A DNA stretch of 55,159 bases from Chlorobiaceae bacterium (GCA_013335405.1 JAAXVR010000020.1:1-55159); one strand, 5' to 3'. Shown: positions 10,750-19,835, counted from the first letter of the stretch. Numbers and translations are program-made. Notes: generated by a model from the sequence alone, not told the origin.

Positions 10750-11268
10750 ATGAAACCTCCTGGCATCATGAAAATCGTGTTTTCTCTTGCAGGGGCTGCG
10801 CTGCTGGCATTCGCGGCGACAGCCTGGCAGGAGACCCGTTCATTCATCGCAAACGCCGAAAGGACCCGGGGAACGGTCGTGAACCTCGTCACAGGCAGTT
10901 CGAGCACGTCCGCTGCCCTGATGCCGGTACTCAGCTTCAACGACCGCGAGGGGAACACCGTGGTCTTCATTTCGCAGACAGGCACAAACCCGCCATCCTG
11001 GAAGATCGGTGATACAGCGGAGGTGCTCTACCTGCCGGAAAAACCCGAAGGTGCAAGGATAAACGACTTTTTCGAGCTTTGGGGAGGAATACTGGTCAAG
11101 AGTGTCATCGGCCTTGTGTTCCTGCTCACGACAGGAGGTACGACGCTCTTTGACACCCTGCAACGGCAAAGAGTGAGGTCCCTCAGGAGAAACGGAATAC
11201 CGCTCGATGCCACCCTGCAGTCGGGGGCGCGGAACACCTCCGACAGGGCCGGTCAAGAAACCCCATAA
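10750..11268 (+). CDS. DUF3592 family membrane protein
   Basis: About 172 residues. One N-terminal membrane helix (IMKIVFSLAGAALLAFAATAW) is followed by a small extracytoplasmic beta domain with the DUF3592 pattern (RTRGTVVNLV, then LSFNDREGNTVVF and KIGDTAEVLYLPEKPEGARI). A second membrane helix (GGILVKSVIGLVFLL) and a short basic cytoplasmic tail come last. DUF3592 proteins have no established function. ATG 10750 was preferred; ATG 10768, just before the hydrophobic segment, is an alternative. The gene stands alone, convergent with the SDR gene that ends at 11483, with about 210 bp of unassigned sequence between them. Confidence 0.72.
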   Translation: MKPPGIMKIVFSLAGAALLAFAATAWQETRSFIANAERTRGTVVNLVTGSSSTSAALMPVLSFNDREGNTVVFISQTGTNPPSWKIGDTAEVLYLPEKPEGARINDFFELWGGILVKSVIGLVFLLTTGGTTLFDTLQRQRVRSLRRNGIPLDATLQSGARNTSDRAGQETP

Positions 11269-11482
11269 TGATCGAGTCCCGGTGGAAATTTCCAGAGACA
11301 GGAAACATCGATGTTTTCACAAGCAGGACCAGCTGTCGTGACTGGGAATATCAGGGAGTTCTTGCAGGGGACAACCGGAAAACATACATCGCGAACCTCT
11401 CGTTTCTTCCCGGAAGTGCCGATGATATTTACACGTGCCTGTCTGCAGGACATGCACGCAGTGCATTGGATGCGCCGTCAAA

Positions 11483-12328
11483 TCAGCGGAGAACGAGGGG
11501 TGGACGTCCGTTCAGTTCGGCCGCTACCGCCAGCTTGCCGACGGCATGAACCAGGCCAGGGACAAGACGGTACACCAATGCAATAATGCCTGCCCGCGCA
11601 GGAACAATAATGAGCGCCCGGTTTTTCTCCACGCCGTCGAGGGCTTCTCTGGCGACAAGCCCGGGAGCAGAGGGAGGACCGGTAAGTCTCTGAAGGTACC
11701 TGCGCACGTTCGGACGCCAGGGAACTTTCTGCAGGTCGGATGGCGTCCCGGCTTCGAGCATCGGGGTATCGACGGCAGAAGGGCAGATGGCGCTGACCCT
11801 GACACCGTACCTTGCCGCCTCGAAACGAAGACTTGTCGAGAGACCGATGACGGCATGCTTCGTCATGGCATAGGAGGAAAGAAGCGGTGCCGGAGCCAGC
11901 CCCGCAAGCGAGGCGGTGTTGACGATATGACCGCGCCGCTGCCTGACCATGACCGGGTAAGCGGCAATGGTGCCGTTGACCACCCCCCGTATGTTCACGT
12001 CGATGATGCGGTCGAAATGCTCCGCATCGAGATCGTGCACTTCTCCGGGCATGATGATTCCGGCGTTGTTGAACATGAAATCGAGGCTGCCGGTCTCTTT
12101 TGCTATCCCTTCGACCAGATCGCGAACCGCGGACGAATCGCGCACATCGAGCTCATGCCGGCGGGCATTCGGCCCGAGTTCGGCAGCTGTACGCTCCAGG
12201 GCGGCAGTATCGATATCGGTAAGCCATACGGACGCACCCCTGTCGATCAGCTCCTTCGACAGGGCGAGACCGATGCCGGAAGCGGCTCCAGTCACAAGTG
12301 CGGTCTTTTCTGCCCAATAACCTGCCAT
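11483..12328 (-). CDS. Short-chain dehydrogenase/reductase (classical SDR)
   Basis: A 281-residue classical SDR with an NAD(P)-binding Rossmann fold: cofactor motif TGAASGIG at about 14-21, NNAG around residue 87, the catalytic Ser in VNTASLAG, and the catalytic YAMTK. An Asp-rich second strand (TDIDTA) suggests a preference for NAD over NADP. The C-terminal 60 residues are more hydrophobic (ALIIVPARAGIIALVYRLVPG), as in SDRs acting on lipid-like substrates at the membrane. The substrate cannot be read from the sequence. It is a single gene, convergent with the DUF3592 gene and divergent from the EFR1-type gene at 12876. Confidence 0.85.
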   Translation of the reverse strand: MAGYWAEKTALVTGAASGIGLALSKELIDRGASVWLTDIDTAALERTAAELGPNARRHELDVRDSSAVRDLVEGIAKETGSLDFMFNNAGIIMPGEVHDLDAEHFDRIIDVNIRGVVNGTIAAYPVMVRQRRGHIVNTASLAGLAPAPLLSSYAMTKHAVIGLSTSLRFEAARYGVRVSAICPSAVDTPMLEAGTPSDLQKVPWRPNVRRYLQRLTGPPSAPGLVAREALDGVEKNRALIIVPARAGIIALVYRLVPGLVHAVGKLAVAAELNGRPPLVLR

Positions 12329-12875
12329 AGTCCATCCTGTTGCGGTTGATCAGAGGGAATTGGCCTGAAAAAACAATGGCCTTCAGGATAATATATCGCT
12401 GCCACGGCTTTTTTACATGCGGTATGGAAAACTAATGCCCGTGTTCTCTATATTGCAGGGATTACATCCTTTCCGTTCGATCCGTCACCATCGTTTCCGG
12501 CACACGGCCCGAGCCGAAAGACGCGCCAACCTTTTCAATTCCCGGAACCCTGTTGATCCTGCGGGCCAGCGGAAAACATTCAGGATGGCGGGCACCCAAA
12601 AGGACATTGAAAGAACATCTGCCGGATGACGGCCAACCGTCCTGCAGACAGTCCATCGCCCTGCTTTTGCGGAACACGCTTTCCGCTGTATTGTTCATAT
12701 TGATCGACGCGCTTCCCGCCAACGTGAACTGCATACGCGGACTCACCCGGCGACGGCTACGGTGCCGGACCGGAGAAACAGGAACATGCAATGCAGGGAG
12801 AAGCCCGATTCCGGAAAATCGGAACAGATACCCGAAGGTACCCTCATGAACGGATGACACCAAGATTACTGGAAC
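12329..12875. other. Unassigned intergenic region, about 550 bp
   Basis: No supported gene. Frames on both strands (for example minus 12462-13109 and plus 12553-12849) lack recognisable sequence. The minus one overlaps the well-supported EFR1 gene. The region must carry two divergent promoters, but none is clear. It may include decayed coding sequence, though nothing can be named. Confidence 0.35.
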
Positions 12876-13736
12876 ATGCTGAAAACACTCATTGTCTATT
12901 TTTCTTTCGGCGGAACAACTGCGAGAGTAGCCGAATCGATCGCTGCAGGCCTTCGCTCTGCCGGCCAGAAAGTCGAGCTTCACAATATCAGGGAAGGAGC
13001 GCCGCGGAATATCGAGGGATATGATGCCATCGGTATCGGCACTCCGGCTTATTATTTCAGACCGGCCTTCAACATAACGGAGTATATCAGGAGTCTCTCC
13101 GATCTGCATGGAATGCAGGCTTTCGTTTTTACCCTCTACGGCACCTACCCGGGTGCTGCCGGCAACGATGTCCGCAAGGCGCTTTCTTCCGCAGGGGCGG
13201 AGGAGATCGGCTATTTCAAATGCAGGGGTGCCGATTTTTTCAACGGCTACCTCAGGGAAGGATACCTTTTTTCAGCGGACAACCCCACGGCAAACGAGCT
13301 CGCACTTGCCGAAAGGTTCGGGAAAACACTTGCCGGCGTCATGTCCGGACGAGCATACGTTGCTCCGCCGGACGATCCGGAACCTCCCCTCATGTACCGT
13401 ATCGAAAGGCTGCTCTCAGGCAGGTGGCTCGTGAAACGGATCTACAGCAGGCTCTTCAGCGTGAAACGTCAGAAGTGCACGGCTTGCAACATCTGCGTGC
13501 AGCTCTGCCCGACCCAGAACATCTCGGTCGATGCGGCGGGCCGTCCGGTGTGGAAAAACAACTGCCTGCTCTGTGTCTGCTGTGAAATGAAATGCCCGGA
13601 AGAAGCCATCACCTCCCCCTTGAGCTGGCCTCTCTTCTATCCCGCGATCCTGTACAACGTGAACAGGGCATCCAGGGATCCGTCCATCCCGCACGCAAAG
13701 GTCAGGCAGTCCAGAGGGGAAACCACCCGGTTGTAA
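12876..13736 (+). CDS. EFR1-type flavodoxin/ferredoxin fusion protein
   Basis: A 286-residue protein with two parts. An N-terminal flavodoxin-like domain (about 1-165) starts with the FMN phosphate-binding pattern VYFSFGGTTARVAESI. A C-terminal 2[4Fe-4S] ferredoxin domain (about 195-245) has two CxxCxxCxxxCP motifs, CTACNICVQLCP and CLLCVCCEMKCP. This is the arrangement of EFR1-family ferredoxins. It is expected to be a soluble electron carrier or oxidoreductase linking low-potential ferredoxin chemistry to a flavin. In a green sulfur bacterium the electrons could come from reaction-centre ferredoxins (inference). The partner is unknown. The start is the first ATG, directly before the flavodoxin strand. 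Confidence 0.85.
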   Translation: MLKTLIVYFSFGGTTARVAESIAAGLRSAGQKVELHNIREGAPRNIEGYDAIGIGTPAYYFRPAFNITEYIRSLSDLHGMQAFVFTLYGTYPGAAGNDVRKALSSAGAEEIGYFKCRGADFFNGYLREGYLFSADNPTANELALAERFGKTLAGVMSGRAYVAPPDDPEPPLMYRIERLLSGRWLVKRIYSRLFSVKRQKCTACNICVQLCPTQNISVDAAGRPVWKNNCLLCVCCEMKCPEEAITSPLSWPLFYPAILYNVNRASRDPSIPHAKVRQSRGETTRL

Positions 13737-13762
13737 CAGAAGGTCATGCCCTTGCAGCCGAT

Positions 13763-14371
13763 TCACCCGAATGGCTGCCGTACGATGGTTTTCCATTTAG
13801 ACGAATCGGTCCTGCGCATGTCGCTGAGGTATATTTCGTGGTGTTTGCCGCGTTTCTGGCCGATTTCATCGATAAAGCCCTGCACTTTTTCAATTGCCGG
13901 GCCCTCTTCGGAAAAAGGACCTGTATGCATGATCTGTGCGCACCTGCCTTCTGAAAATTCTTCGAAACGCACAAGCGGCAAGGCAGCAGGGTCTTTTTTC
14001 TTTTTCACCTCTTCGATTGCCTCTTCGACTCTCCTCCCTGTCACGAAACCGGGCTGCATGATCATGAGCGTCCATTTCCAGAGGGACTTCCGCCCGTCTG
14101 AAAACACCGACAAATCATCAGCCCACCAGAGAGCTTCGAGGGGCATGACACCGTAATCGATTCCGTCGGATCCGTTGCGGAGCGTGAATTTCACCGCATA
14201 TGCAACGGCGAAAAGAGCCTCGACCGCTTCTGCGAAGGAACGCGAGGTATTCGGGTCTCCCTCCCCGTCCGCCATGAGAAAGTTCATCGGAGGCACGTCG
14301 ACAAGTATGACGTTTTTTGCCGGAGCATGGTAAAGGTACTTCAGCTCTTTCTTCAGGTCGATTTTGTTCAT
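13763..14371 (-). CDS. GyrI-like small-molecule-binding domain protein
   Basis: About 202 residues, belonging to the stand-alone GyrI-like (SOUL/GyrI superfamily) proteins. Recognisable features are PMNFLMADGEGDPNTS near residue 30, the duplicated alpha/beta units, and FSEGRCAQIMHTGPFSEEGP in the second half. Related domains serve as ligand-binding parts of AraC- and MerR-type multidrug regulators. Free-standing members have been linked to hydrolysis or binding of small cationic or electrophilic compounds, but this one has no DNA-binding domain. I used the ATG at 14371 rather than the GTG two codons upstream. It is convergent with the EFR1 gene and divergent from the permease at 14576. Its ligand is unknown. 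Confidence 0.82.
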   Translation of the reverse strand: MNKIDLKKELKYLYHAPAKNVILVDVPPMNFLMADGEGDPNTSRSFAEAVEALFAVAYAVKFTLRNGSDGIDYGVMPLEALWWADDLSVFSDGRKSLWKWTLMIMQPGFVTGRRVEEAIEEVKKKKDPAALPLVRFEEFSEGRCAQIMHTGPFSEEGPAIEKVQGFIDEIGQKRGKHHEIYLSDMRRTDSSKWKTIVRQPFG

Positions 14372-14575
14372 TGGCACTCACGGTTCGCTACCGGGAAAGC
14401 AGAAACAATTTCTCCCGAAGCAGGATTTTTATGATATTTGAAACTACTATAAAATTACCGATTCGGCACGAAGAGAAACGGGAACGTCCGGTACAAACCG
14501 TTTTTCACACGCTGCTGTTTTCGTTCTTTTCTGTGTATCTTTTTGAAGCTTGTGAAAACCTTCTCCCGAAAGATC

Positions 14576-15883
14576 ATGCAATCCTACTTCAACTTCAAGG
14601 AACACAAGACCGGCTACAGGCAGGAGATCCTGGCGGGAATCACGACCTTTTTCACCCTCTCCTACATCATCGTGGTGAACCCGGCAATCCTCGAGGCCGC
14701 AGGTATCCCGAAGGGCGCCTCGATGACAGCGACAATTCTCACCTCGATTTTCGGGACGCTCCTGATGGGAATATATGCAAAACGTCCCTTTGCGGTTGCA
14801 CCGTACATGGGTGAAAACGCGTTCATCGCCTATACGGTGGTAAAGACGCTGGGTTATTCCTGGCAGACCGCCATGGCGGCGATCTTCATCAGCGGCGTGT
14901 TGTTTACCCTCATCACTCTCGGAGGTCTTCGGCAGTGGCTGGCAAAAGCGATCCCCGGGTCGCTCAAGCACAGCTTTTCGGTCGGTATCGGCCTGTTCCT
15001 CGCGTTCCTCGGTCTTAACGACATGGGAGTGATCAGCCTCGGTGTCCCCGGTGCACCAGTGCAACTGGCGGACATCTCAAAACTGCCCGTGATCCTGAGC
15101 CTCGGCGGACTTCTCCTCACCGCCATCCTCCTCATACAGCGCGTAACCGGCGCCATTCTTGCCGGCATGGCCGCAACGACAGCGGCATTCCTTCTGACAG
15201 GACTCGTTCCCGTGCCTGTCGGCGTATTCAGCATGCCTCCTTCGCTTGAACCTGTATTTATGAAAATAGATGTCCAGGGTGCGCTGACCTGGGGTTTTGC
15301 GGGCGTCATCACGAGCGTGCTGGTCATGGATTTCGTCGATACCATGGGAACCCTCTTCGGGCTCTCTTCGAGGGCTGATCTGCTCGACGATGAAGACAAC
15401 CTTCCGGAAATAGAAAAGCCCATGCTGGTAGACGCGCTCTCGACCATCGCCGCCTCACTCTTCGGCACGACGACGGCCGGGGTCTATATCGAATCTGCCG
15501 CCGGCATCGAACAGGGAGGGAAAACAGGATTCACCGCTCTTGTCGTAGCGGCGCTCTTCGCACTTTCCCTCTTCTTTTCGCCAATCCTGACAATCGTTCC
15601 TCCTTACGCTTACGGTCCGGCGCTCGTGGTTGTCGGCATGTTCATGATGCAGTCCGCCACGAAATTCAATTTCACCGATTACAGCGAATTGCTTCCGGCA
15701 TTCCTGACGATCGTGCTCATGATTTTCACCTTCAACATAGGTGTAGGCATCACCGCCGGGTTTATCGCATATGTCCTCCTGAAGCTCTTCACGGGAAAAG
15801 TCGCAGAAGTGCGCCTCGGCATGTGGATACTCGCCCTCCTCTCCTTCACCTTCTACCTTTTCTACCCTTACCACCAACCCTGA
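14576..15883 (+). CDS. NCS2/AzgA-type guanine-hypoxanthine permease
   Basis: A 435-residue integral membrane protein with about 12-14 predicted helices and the AzgA-subfamily hallmarks: TGYRQEILAGITTFFTLSYI at the N-terminus, NPAIL, APYMGENAF, the conserved VMDFVDTMGTLFG, and the C-terminal TTAGVYIESAAGIEQGGKTG. This branch of the nucleobase-cation symporter-2 superfamily moves purine bases such as guanine, hypoxanthine or adenine with protons. The start is set at ATG 14576, because the frame upstream opens only with TTG (14543). It lies 6 bp before the nitrilase gene, so the two are likely co-transcribed. The exact nucleobase cannot be told by eye. Confidence 0.9.
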   Translation: MQSYFNFKEHKTGYRQEILAGITTFFTLSYIIVVNPAILEAAGIPKGASMTATILTSIFGTLLMGIYAKRPFAVAPYMGENAFIAYTVVKTLGYSWQTAMAAIFISGVLFTLITLGGLRQWLAKAIPGSLKHSFSVGIGLFLAFLGLNDMGVISLGVPGAPVQLADISKLPVILSLGGLLLTAILLIQRVTGAILAGMAATTAAFLLTGLVPVPVGVFSMPPSLEPVFMKIDVQGALTWGFAGVITSVLVMDFVDTMGTLFGLSSRADLLDDEDNLPEIEKPMLVDALSTIAASLFGTTTAGVYIESAAGIEQGGKTGFTALVVAALFALSLFFSPILTIVPPYAYGPALVVVGMFMMQSATKFNFTDYSELLPAFLTIVLMIFTFNIGVGITAGFIAYVLLKLFTGKVAEVRLGMWILALLSFTFYLFYPYHQP

Positions 15884-15889
15884 GCATCA

Positions 15890-16750
15890 ATGCTGAAAGC
15901 GAAACTGCGAATAGCACAGATCGACTGCACTCTTGCAAATTTCGGAGAGAATCTGGAACGGCACTGCGCCCTCGCCGAAGCTGCCGCAGGCGACGGCGCC
16001 GATGCCATCGTCTTTCCGGAACTTTCGCTGACGGGCTACAACGTCCAGGACGCAGCCCAGGATATCGCGATGCACATCGGGGACAGGCGCTTCGACCCGT
16101 TGCGCGAGCTCAGCAGAAAGGTCACCATCATCTGCGGAGGCATCGAACTGAGCGACGACTACGGCGTCTACAACTCCGCGTTCATGTTCGAAGACGGGCG
16201 CTCAGAGAGCATACACCGCAAAATCTATCTCCCGACCTACGGCATGTTCGAGGAACTGCGCTACTTTTCCGCCGGTCAGCAGATCAGGGCGGTGACATCG
16301 AAACGCCTCGGAAGGATCGGTGTCGCCATCTGCGAGGACTTCTGGCATGTATCGGTACCCTACCTCCTCGCTCACCAGGGCGCCCAGCTGCTCATAGCGC
16401 TCATGTCGAGCCCCCTGCGGCTCTCCCCCGGATGCGGCACACCGGCTATCGTGGATCGGTGGCAGACCATTGCAGCAACCTACGCGTTCCTTTTCAGCAG
16501 TTATGTCGTCTGCGTGAACCGGGTGGGCAACGAAGACAGCTTCACCTACTGGGGGAACTCTTCCATGACAGGACCTGAAGGAGGAATCGTCTGCAAAGCC
16601 CCTCTTTTCGAACCGCATATCATGGACACGCTCGCGGATTTCTCCGAAATCAAGCGCACGCGCCTGCAATCATCACATTTTCTTGATGAGGACATCCGGC
16701 TTATCAGCGCAGAACTGAACGATATCATCATGCACCGCAGGAATCCCTGA
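15890..16750 (+). CDS. Nitrilase-superfamily carbon-nitrogen hydrolase (NAD synthase glutaminase-like)
   Basis: A 286-residue single-domain CN-hydrolase with the catalytic triad visible as Glu44 (FPELSLTGYN), Lys111 (HRKIYLPTYGMFEE) and Cys148 (AICEDFW). The CEDFW context and overall pattern are closest to the glutaminase domain of glutamine-dependent NAD synthetases. The ATP-pyrophosphatase synthetase domain is absent, so it is a stand-alone amidase. The substrate is unknown; a nitrogenous amide is expected. It follows the purine permease after 6 bp and precedes the C11 peptidase by about 110 bp on the same strand, which hints at a nitrogen-scavenging unit (inference). Confidence 0.88.
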   Translation: MLKAKLRIAQIDCTLANFGENLERHCALAEAAAGDGADAIVFPELSLTGYNVQDAAQDIAMHIGDRRFDPLRELSRKVTIICGGIELSDDYGVYNSAFMFEDGRSESIHRKIYLPTYGMFEELRYFSAGQQIRAVTSKRLGRIGVAICEDFWHVSVPYLLAHQGAQLLIALMSSPLRLSPGCGTPAIVDRWQTIAATYAFLFSSYVVCVNRVGNEDSFTYWGNSSMTGPEGGIVCKAPLFEPHIMDTLADFSEIKRTRLQSSHFLDEDIRLISAELNDIIMHRRNP

Positions 16751-16859
16751 AGCTGCCGCCCGTCCTCCGGCACGTCACCTGCTGACACCCTCCCTGTGCA
16801 TCGGGCAACGGCTGCTGAATTTGAAATATCGCCAACCATACCAATCGAGGAGACAGAAG

Positions 16860-18083
16860 ATGAAAAAAAAAGCTGCGGAGAAATCCTGGACAGTCATGGT
16901 CTATATGGCCGGGGACAATAATCTGGACCCGGAGGGATCGAAAGATCTCCGGGAGATGAAAAAGGTTGGTTCGAACGAGGACGTCAACATCATCGCACAG
17001 TTCGACCGGGCCGCAGGGCACGTCGCAAGGCGCTACTACCTCCGCAAGGGAGGCCTCGTCACCGGAGATGCCGTCGATTCGCTCGGCAATGTCAACACGG
17101 GTGACCCTGCAAGTCTGGAGGATTTCATCGGTTGGGGCATAAAAAATTACCCGGCAGAACATTATCTCCTTGTGCTCTGGAATCACGGACAGGGATGGGA
17201 CGATACCGATGTGTACGCCGACGAGCGCTACCGCGGCCTGAGGCGTCTGGCGACAGGCCCGGCGCGCCATTCGCTCTTCCGCAGCGGAACGCGCAGGGTG
17301 ATGGAGAAAGCGATCGGCAGCATGGAGTACCGCGCAATCCTGCTCGACGACAACGCGAAGGATTTCCTCGACAACCAGGAGATGAAGAAAGTGCTCGCCG
17401 GCACCGCGAAAAGACTCGGCAGGAAACTCGATATCCTCGGCATGGACGCATGCCTGATGAGCATGGCGGAAGTGGGTTACCAGATCTCCGACAGCACGGC
17501 CTGCACCGTCGGCTCAGAACAGACCGAGCCCGGAAACGGCTGGCCCTACGACAAGATCCTTTCGGCGCTTGCAAAGAACCCTGCAATGGCTCCGGACGAC
17601 CTCTGCACGCTCATCGTTGACAAATACCTCGCGTCCTATTCCGAAAAGGAGCCTGTCACCCAGTCGGCATGTGATCTGTCCAAAGCGGAGGCACTCGCTT
17701 CGTCTGTCGCCCTGCTCGCTTCGGAACTGAAGTCCGGTATCGGCGACCCGGCCGTGCTGCAGGCAATCCAGGGTGTTCGCAACAAGGTCCAGAGCTATGA
17801 TGTGCGGGACAACATCGATCTTGTCGATTTCTGCTCTCTCCTTGCAAAAACCGGCGTGAATGCTTCCGTGAAGACCGCCTGCCAGAATGTCGCAACACAA
17901 GTGCAGAACAGCTATGTCATGAAACAGGGCTACAAAAACAAATCGATGCAGCACTCCGGCGGCGTGGCGATCTATTTCCCGCTCGTATCCGTTTCACCGC
18001 TCTACCCGAAACTTGAATTCAGCAGGAAAACCGGCTGGGATTCATTCCTCGTTGCGTATCTCGAAGCGCTCAAGAGCCGTTAA
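16860..18083 (+). CDS. Clostripain-related cysteine peptidase (family C11)
   Basis: A 407-residue peptidase C11 protein. The conserved WTVMVYMAGDNNL opens the fold. The catalytic His109 lies in LLVLWNHGQGW and the catalytic Cys198 in ILGMDACLMSM. SGGVAIYFP near residue 365 is typical of the C-terminal part. These caspase-like enzymes cleave after Arg or Lys. No signal peptide or membrane anchor is visible, which is unusual because many relatives are secreted; an unconventional export route or a cytoplasmic role is possible. The start at 16860 is supported by GAGGAG about 7 nt upstream. It follows the nitrilase gene and precedes the DUF302 gene, all on the same strand. Confidence 0.9.
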   Translation: MKKKAAEKSWTVMVYMAGDNNLDPEGSKDLREMKKVGSNEDVNIIAQFDRAAGHVARRYYLRKGGLVTGDAVDSLGNVNTGDPASLEDFIGWGIKNYPAEHYLLVLWNHGQGWDDTDVYADERYRGLRRLATGPARHSLFRSGTRRVMEKAIGSMEYRAILLDDNAKDFLDNQEMKKVLAGTAKRLGRKLDILGMDACLMSMAEVGYQISDSTACTVGSEQTEPGNGWPYDKILSALAKNPAMAPDDLCTLIVDKYLASYSEKEPVTQSACDLSKAEALASSVALLASELKSGIGDPAVLQAIQGVRNKVQSYDVRDNIDLVDFCSLLAKTGVNASVKTACQNVATQVQNSYVMKQGYKNKSMQHSGGVAIYFPLVSVSPLYPKLEFSRKTGWDSFLVAYLEALKSR

Positions 18084-18124
18084 ATCCTTTTCATTCAAAC
18101 AACATTCACCCTGAGGAGATCTCC

Positions 18125-18520
18125 ATGGCAATAAAATACGGATTCGGCAAACCGGTGGCACTGCCTTTCACGGCTGCATATGAACGCGTCATCAAAGCGC
18201 TTCAGGACGAGGGGTTCGGGATCGTCATGGAAATCGACGTTTCGGAAACGCTGAAAAACAAGATCAACCATGAAATGCCCCCCTACCGCATCATCGGGGC
18301 ATGCAAACCGCCTTTTGCAAAAAAGGCGACAGAAGCCGATCCGTCAATCGGTCTGCTTCTCCCCTGCAACGTTGTGCTCCGTGAAGATGCCTCGGGTCAG
18401 GTACATGCGGAGTTCATGGACACGAAAACCATCCTCCGTCTTGCTGAAAACGGGGAGATTGACGCAATCGCGGAAGAGGTCTTCATGAAACTGGAAAAAG
18501 TGATGGCTGCCCTGCCATGA
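18125..18520 (+). CDS. DUF302 family protein
   Basis: A 131-residue soluble protein with the DUF302 alpha/beta fold: YGFGKPVALPFTAAYERVIKALQDEGFGI, then YRIIGACKPPFAKKA around 55-68, then GLLLPCNVVLRED. DUF302 proteins are common in sulfur-metabolising bacteria and archaea, and their role is not settled. Two cysteines (in GACKPP and LLPCNV) are conserved in many members and could bind a small ligand, metal or heme (inference). GAGGAG precedes the ATG by 6 nt. It lies 40 bp after the C11 peptidase and 20 bp before the broken NTF2-like gene. Confidence 0.85.
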   Translation: MAIKYGFGKPVALPFTAAYERVIKALQDEGFGIVMEIDVSETLKNKINHEMPPYRIIGACKPPFAKKATEADPSIGLLLPCNVVLREDASGQVHAEFMDTKTILRLAENGEIDAIAEEVFMKLEKVMAALP

Positions 18521-18539
18521 ACAACGGTCAGGAATCGCA

Positions 18540-18979
18540 ATGCATGCCGTCATGAACTTCCTCCGGAGCTATTCGGAAAAGGATGTCGAAAAGTGCATGT
18601 CCGCCATTGCAACATCGAAGCCCGTCATGATGATGGGAACGAACGACAACGAGGTCTTTGCTTCTCCCCCGGAAATACGCGAGGCCTTCCGAAGGGATTT
18701 CGCAAACATGGACGATATCCGCTGGGGAGAACCGCGCCATGCCCATACCGAAGCATCGGATAATCTGCCTTCGTCATCGTTGAACTGCCGGTTACTTTCC
18801 GCAGCGAAGGAAAGAAGGTGAAAACCCTCTTCCGATACGCCCCTGGACTTGTCCCGGAAAACGGTGGATGGAAGATCTTTTCCGGTATCGCCAGCGTTCC
18901 GTTCAAATCCGGCACCTGTACATTTCAGGATTTTCCGGCACTCATTTTCCGGAACCCGTTCAGGGCTCCGCCATTGTAA
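18540..18979 (+). pseudogene. NTF2/SnoaL-like protein gene broken by a frameshift
   Basis: Two frames together make one NTF2-like protein. Frame 1, from ATG 18540, reads MNFLRSYSEKDVEKCMSAI then a nuclear-transport-factor-2-like core (REAFRRDFANMDDIRW) up to about 18764. The continuation is one frame over from 18767, AFVIVELPVTFRSEGKKVKT, then FRYAPGLVPENGGWKIFSGI, ending at TAA 18977-18979. One missing base between 18761 and 18767 explains the break, because a stop codon in the second frame at 18761-18763 bounds the site. Such small cone-shaped proteins bind or convert small molecules. AGGA precedes the ATG. The 3' end overlaps ispE by 20 bp on the opposite strand. It may be a true pseudogene or a base-call error. 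Confidence 0.75.
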
Positions 18980-19835
18980 ATCCCGGCGGAGTGAGGCTGG
19001 CCCGGCAGTGGCCGGGCAGTGCCTTCATCGCGGCAACAGCCTCGTCCTCTCGCTCGAAAAACCCGTATACGGCAGAACCGCTGCCGGAAAGCGAAGCGAA
19101 AACACTGCCAGCCCGGAGCAGCGCGTCCTTGACCGTGCGGACTGCCGGGAAATGTTCGAAAACAGCTGACTCGAAATCGTTTTCAAAAACCGGAAATACC
19201 TCCCTGTTTCCACCGACACAGAGGCTCCGGACCGACTTCCTCAGATCGGGAAGCTCCCTGTCGAAACGTGCATGGAAATTCCTGTATGCCCAGACTGTAG
19301 AAATGTGTTCCCCCGGAAAAACCGTCACGATATGGTAGGGCAGGGTCAAGCCGAGGTCCTCGAGCCGGTCGCCGATCCCGTTCGCGAACGCGAGACCCTG
19401 CATTTCCAGAAAATAAGCCACATCGGCCCCGAGTGAAACGGCAAGCGAATGAAGATCGGAAACCGGCGCATCGATCCGCCAGAGGGTATTGAGAACCCTG
19501 AGCACCGTCGCGGCATCGCTGCTTCCGCCCCCGAGCCCGGCGCCGAAAGGAACCTCCTTGTGAAGCGTCAGGGCCACCCCTTTTCTGCACCCGGAAAAAT
19601 TCCGGAGGGATTTTGCCGCCCTGATGCAGAGATTACTGTCGTCAACAGGCAGCGCAGCGTTCGAACAGGTCATGGAAATATCGTCCGATTCCGAAAAACC
19701 GATGACGTCATGCCAGCTGATGGGAGCGAAAATAGTTTCGAGCGTGTGGTAACCGTCGCCGCGCTTTCCGGTGATGAGAAGCCCCAGATTGATTTTGGCA
19801 TAAGCTTTTACAGATAATGGAGGCATGGAATGCAA
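18960..19835 (-). CDS. ispE: 4-(cytidine 5'-diphospho)-2-C-methyl-D-erythritol kinase
   Basis: A GHMP-family kinase of 291 residues that phosphorylates CDP-methylerythritol in the MEP pathway of isoprenoid synthesis. In this organism the pathway feeds bacteriochlorophyll phytyl/farnesyl tails, carotenoids and menaquinone. Visible motifs are the substrate-binding AYAKINLGLLITGKR near the N-terminus, GYHTLETIF, the ATP loop PFGAGLGGGSSDAA near residue 100, and the C-terminal SLSGSGSAVYGFF. The length is normal. Either ATG 19835 or ATG 19826 could be the start; neither has a clear ribosome binding site. It is transcribed divergently from the SPOR-domain gene. Confidence 0.95.
   Translation of the reverse strand: MHSMPPLSVKAYAKINLGLLITGKRGDGYHTLETIFAPISWHDVIGFSESDDISMTCSNAALPVDDSNLCIRAAKSLRNFSGCRKGVALTLHKEVPFGAGLGGGSSDAATVLRVLNTLWRIDAPVSDLHSLAVSLGADVAYFLEMQGLAFANGIGDRLEDLGLTLPYHIVTVFPGEHISTVWAYRNFHARFDRELPDLRKSVRSLCVGGNREVFPVFENDFESAVFEHFPAVRTVKDALLRAGSVFASLSGSGSAVYGFFEREDEAVAAMKALPGHCRASLTPPGFTMAEP

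Noticed and set aside
10447-10753. Short open frames on both strands between ackA and the DUF3592 gene
   Set aside because: They overlap each other, lack ribosome binding sites and have no family character.
11268-11586. Overlapping plus-strand frames, one with closely spaced cysteines (CRTCTQCIGC) suggestive of a ferredoxin
   Set aside because: The frame overlaps the C-terminus of the well-supported SDR gene on the other strand, has no start signal, and nothing ferredoxin-like follows the cysteines. It is probably a chance pattern.
12462-13109. Minus-strand open frame of 215 codons
   Set aside because: It runs opposite to the EFR1-type gene, has no recognisable domain, and its composition is that of a shadow frame.
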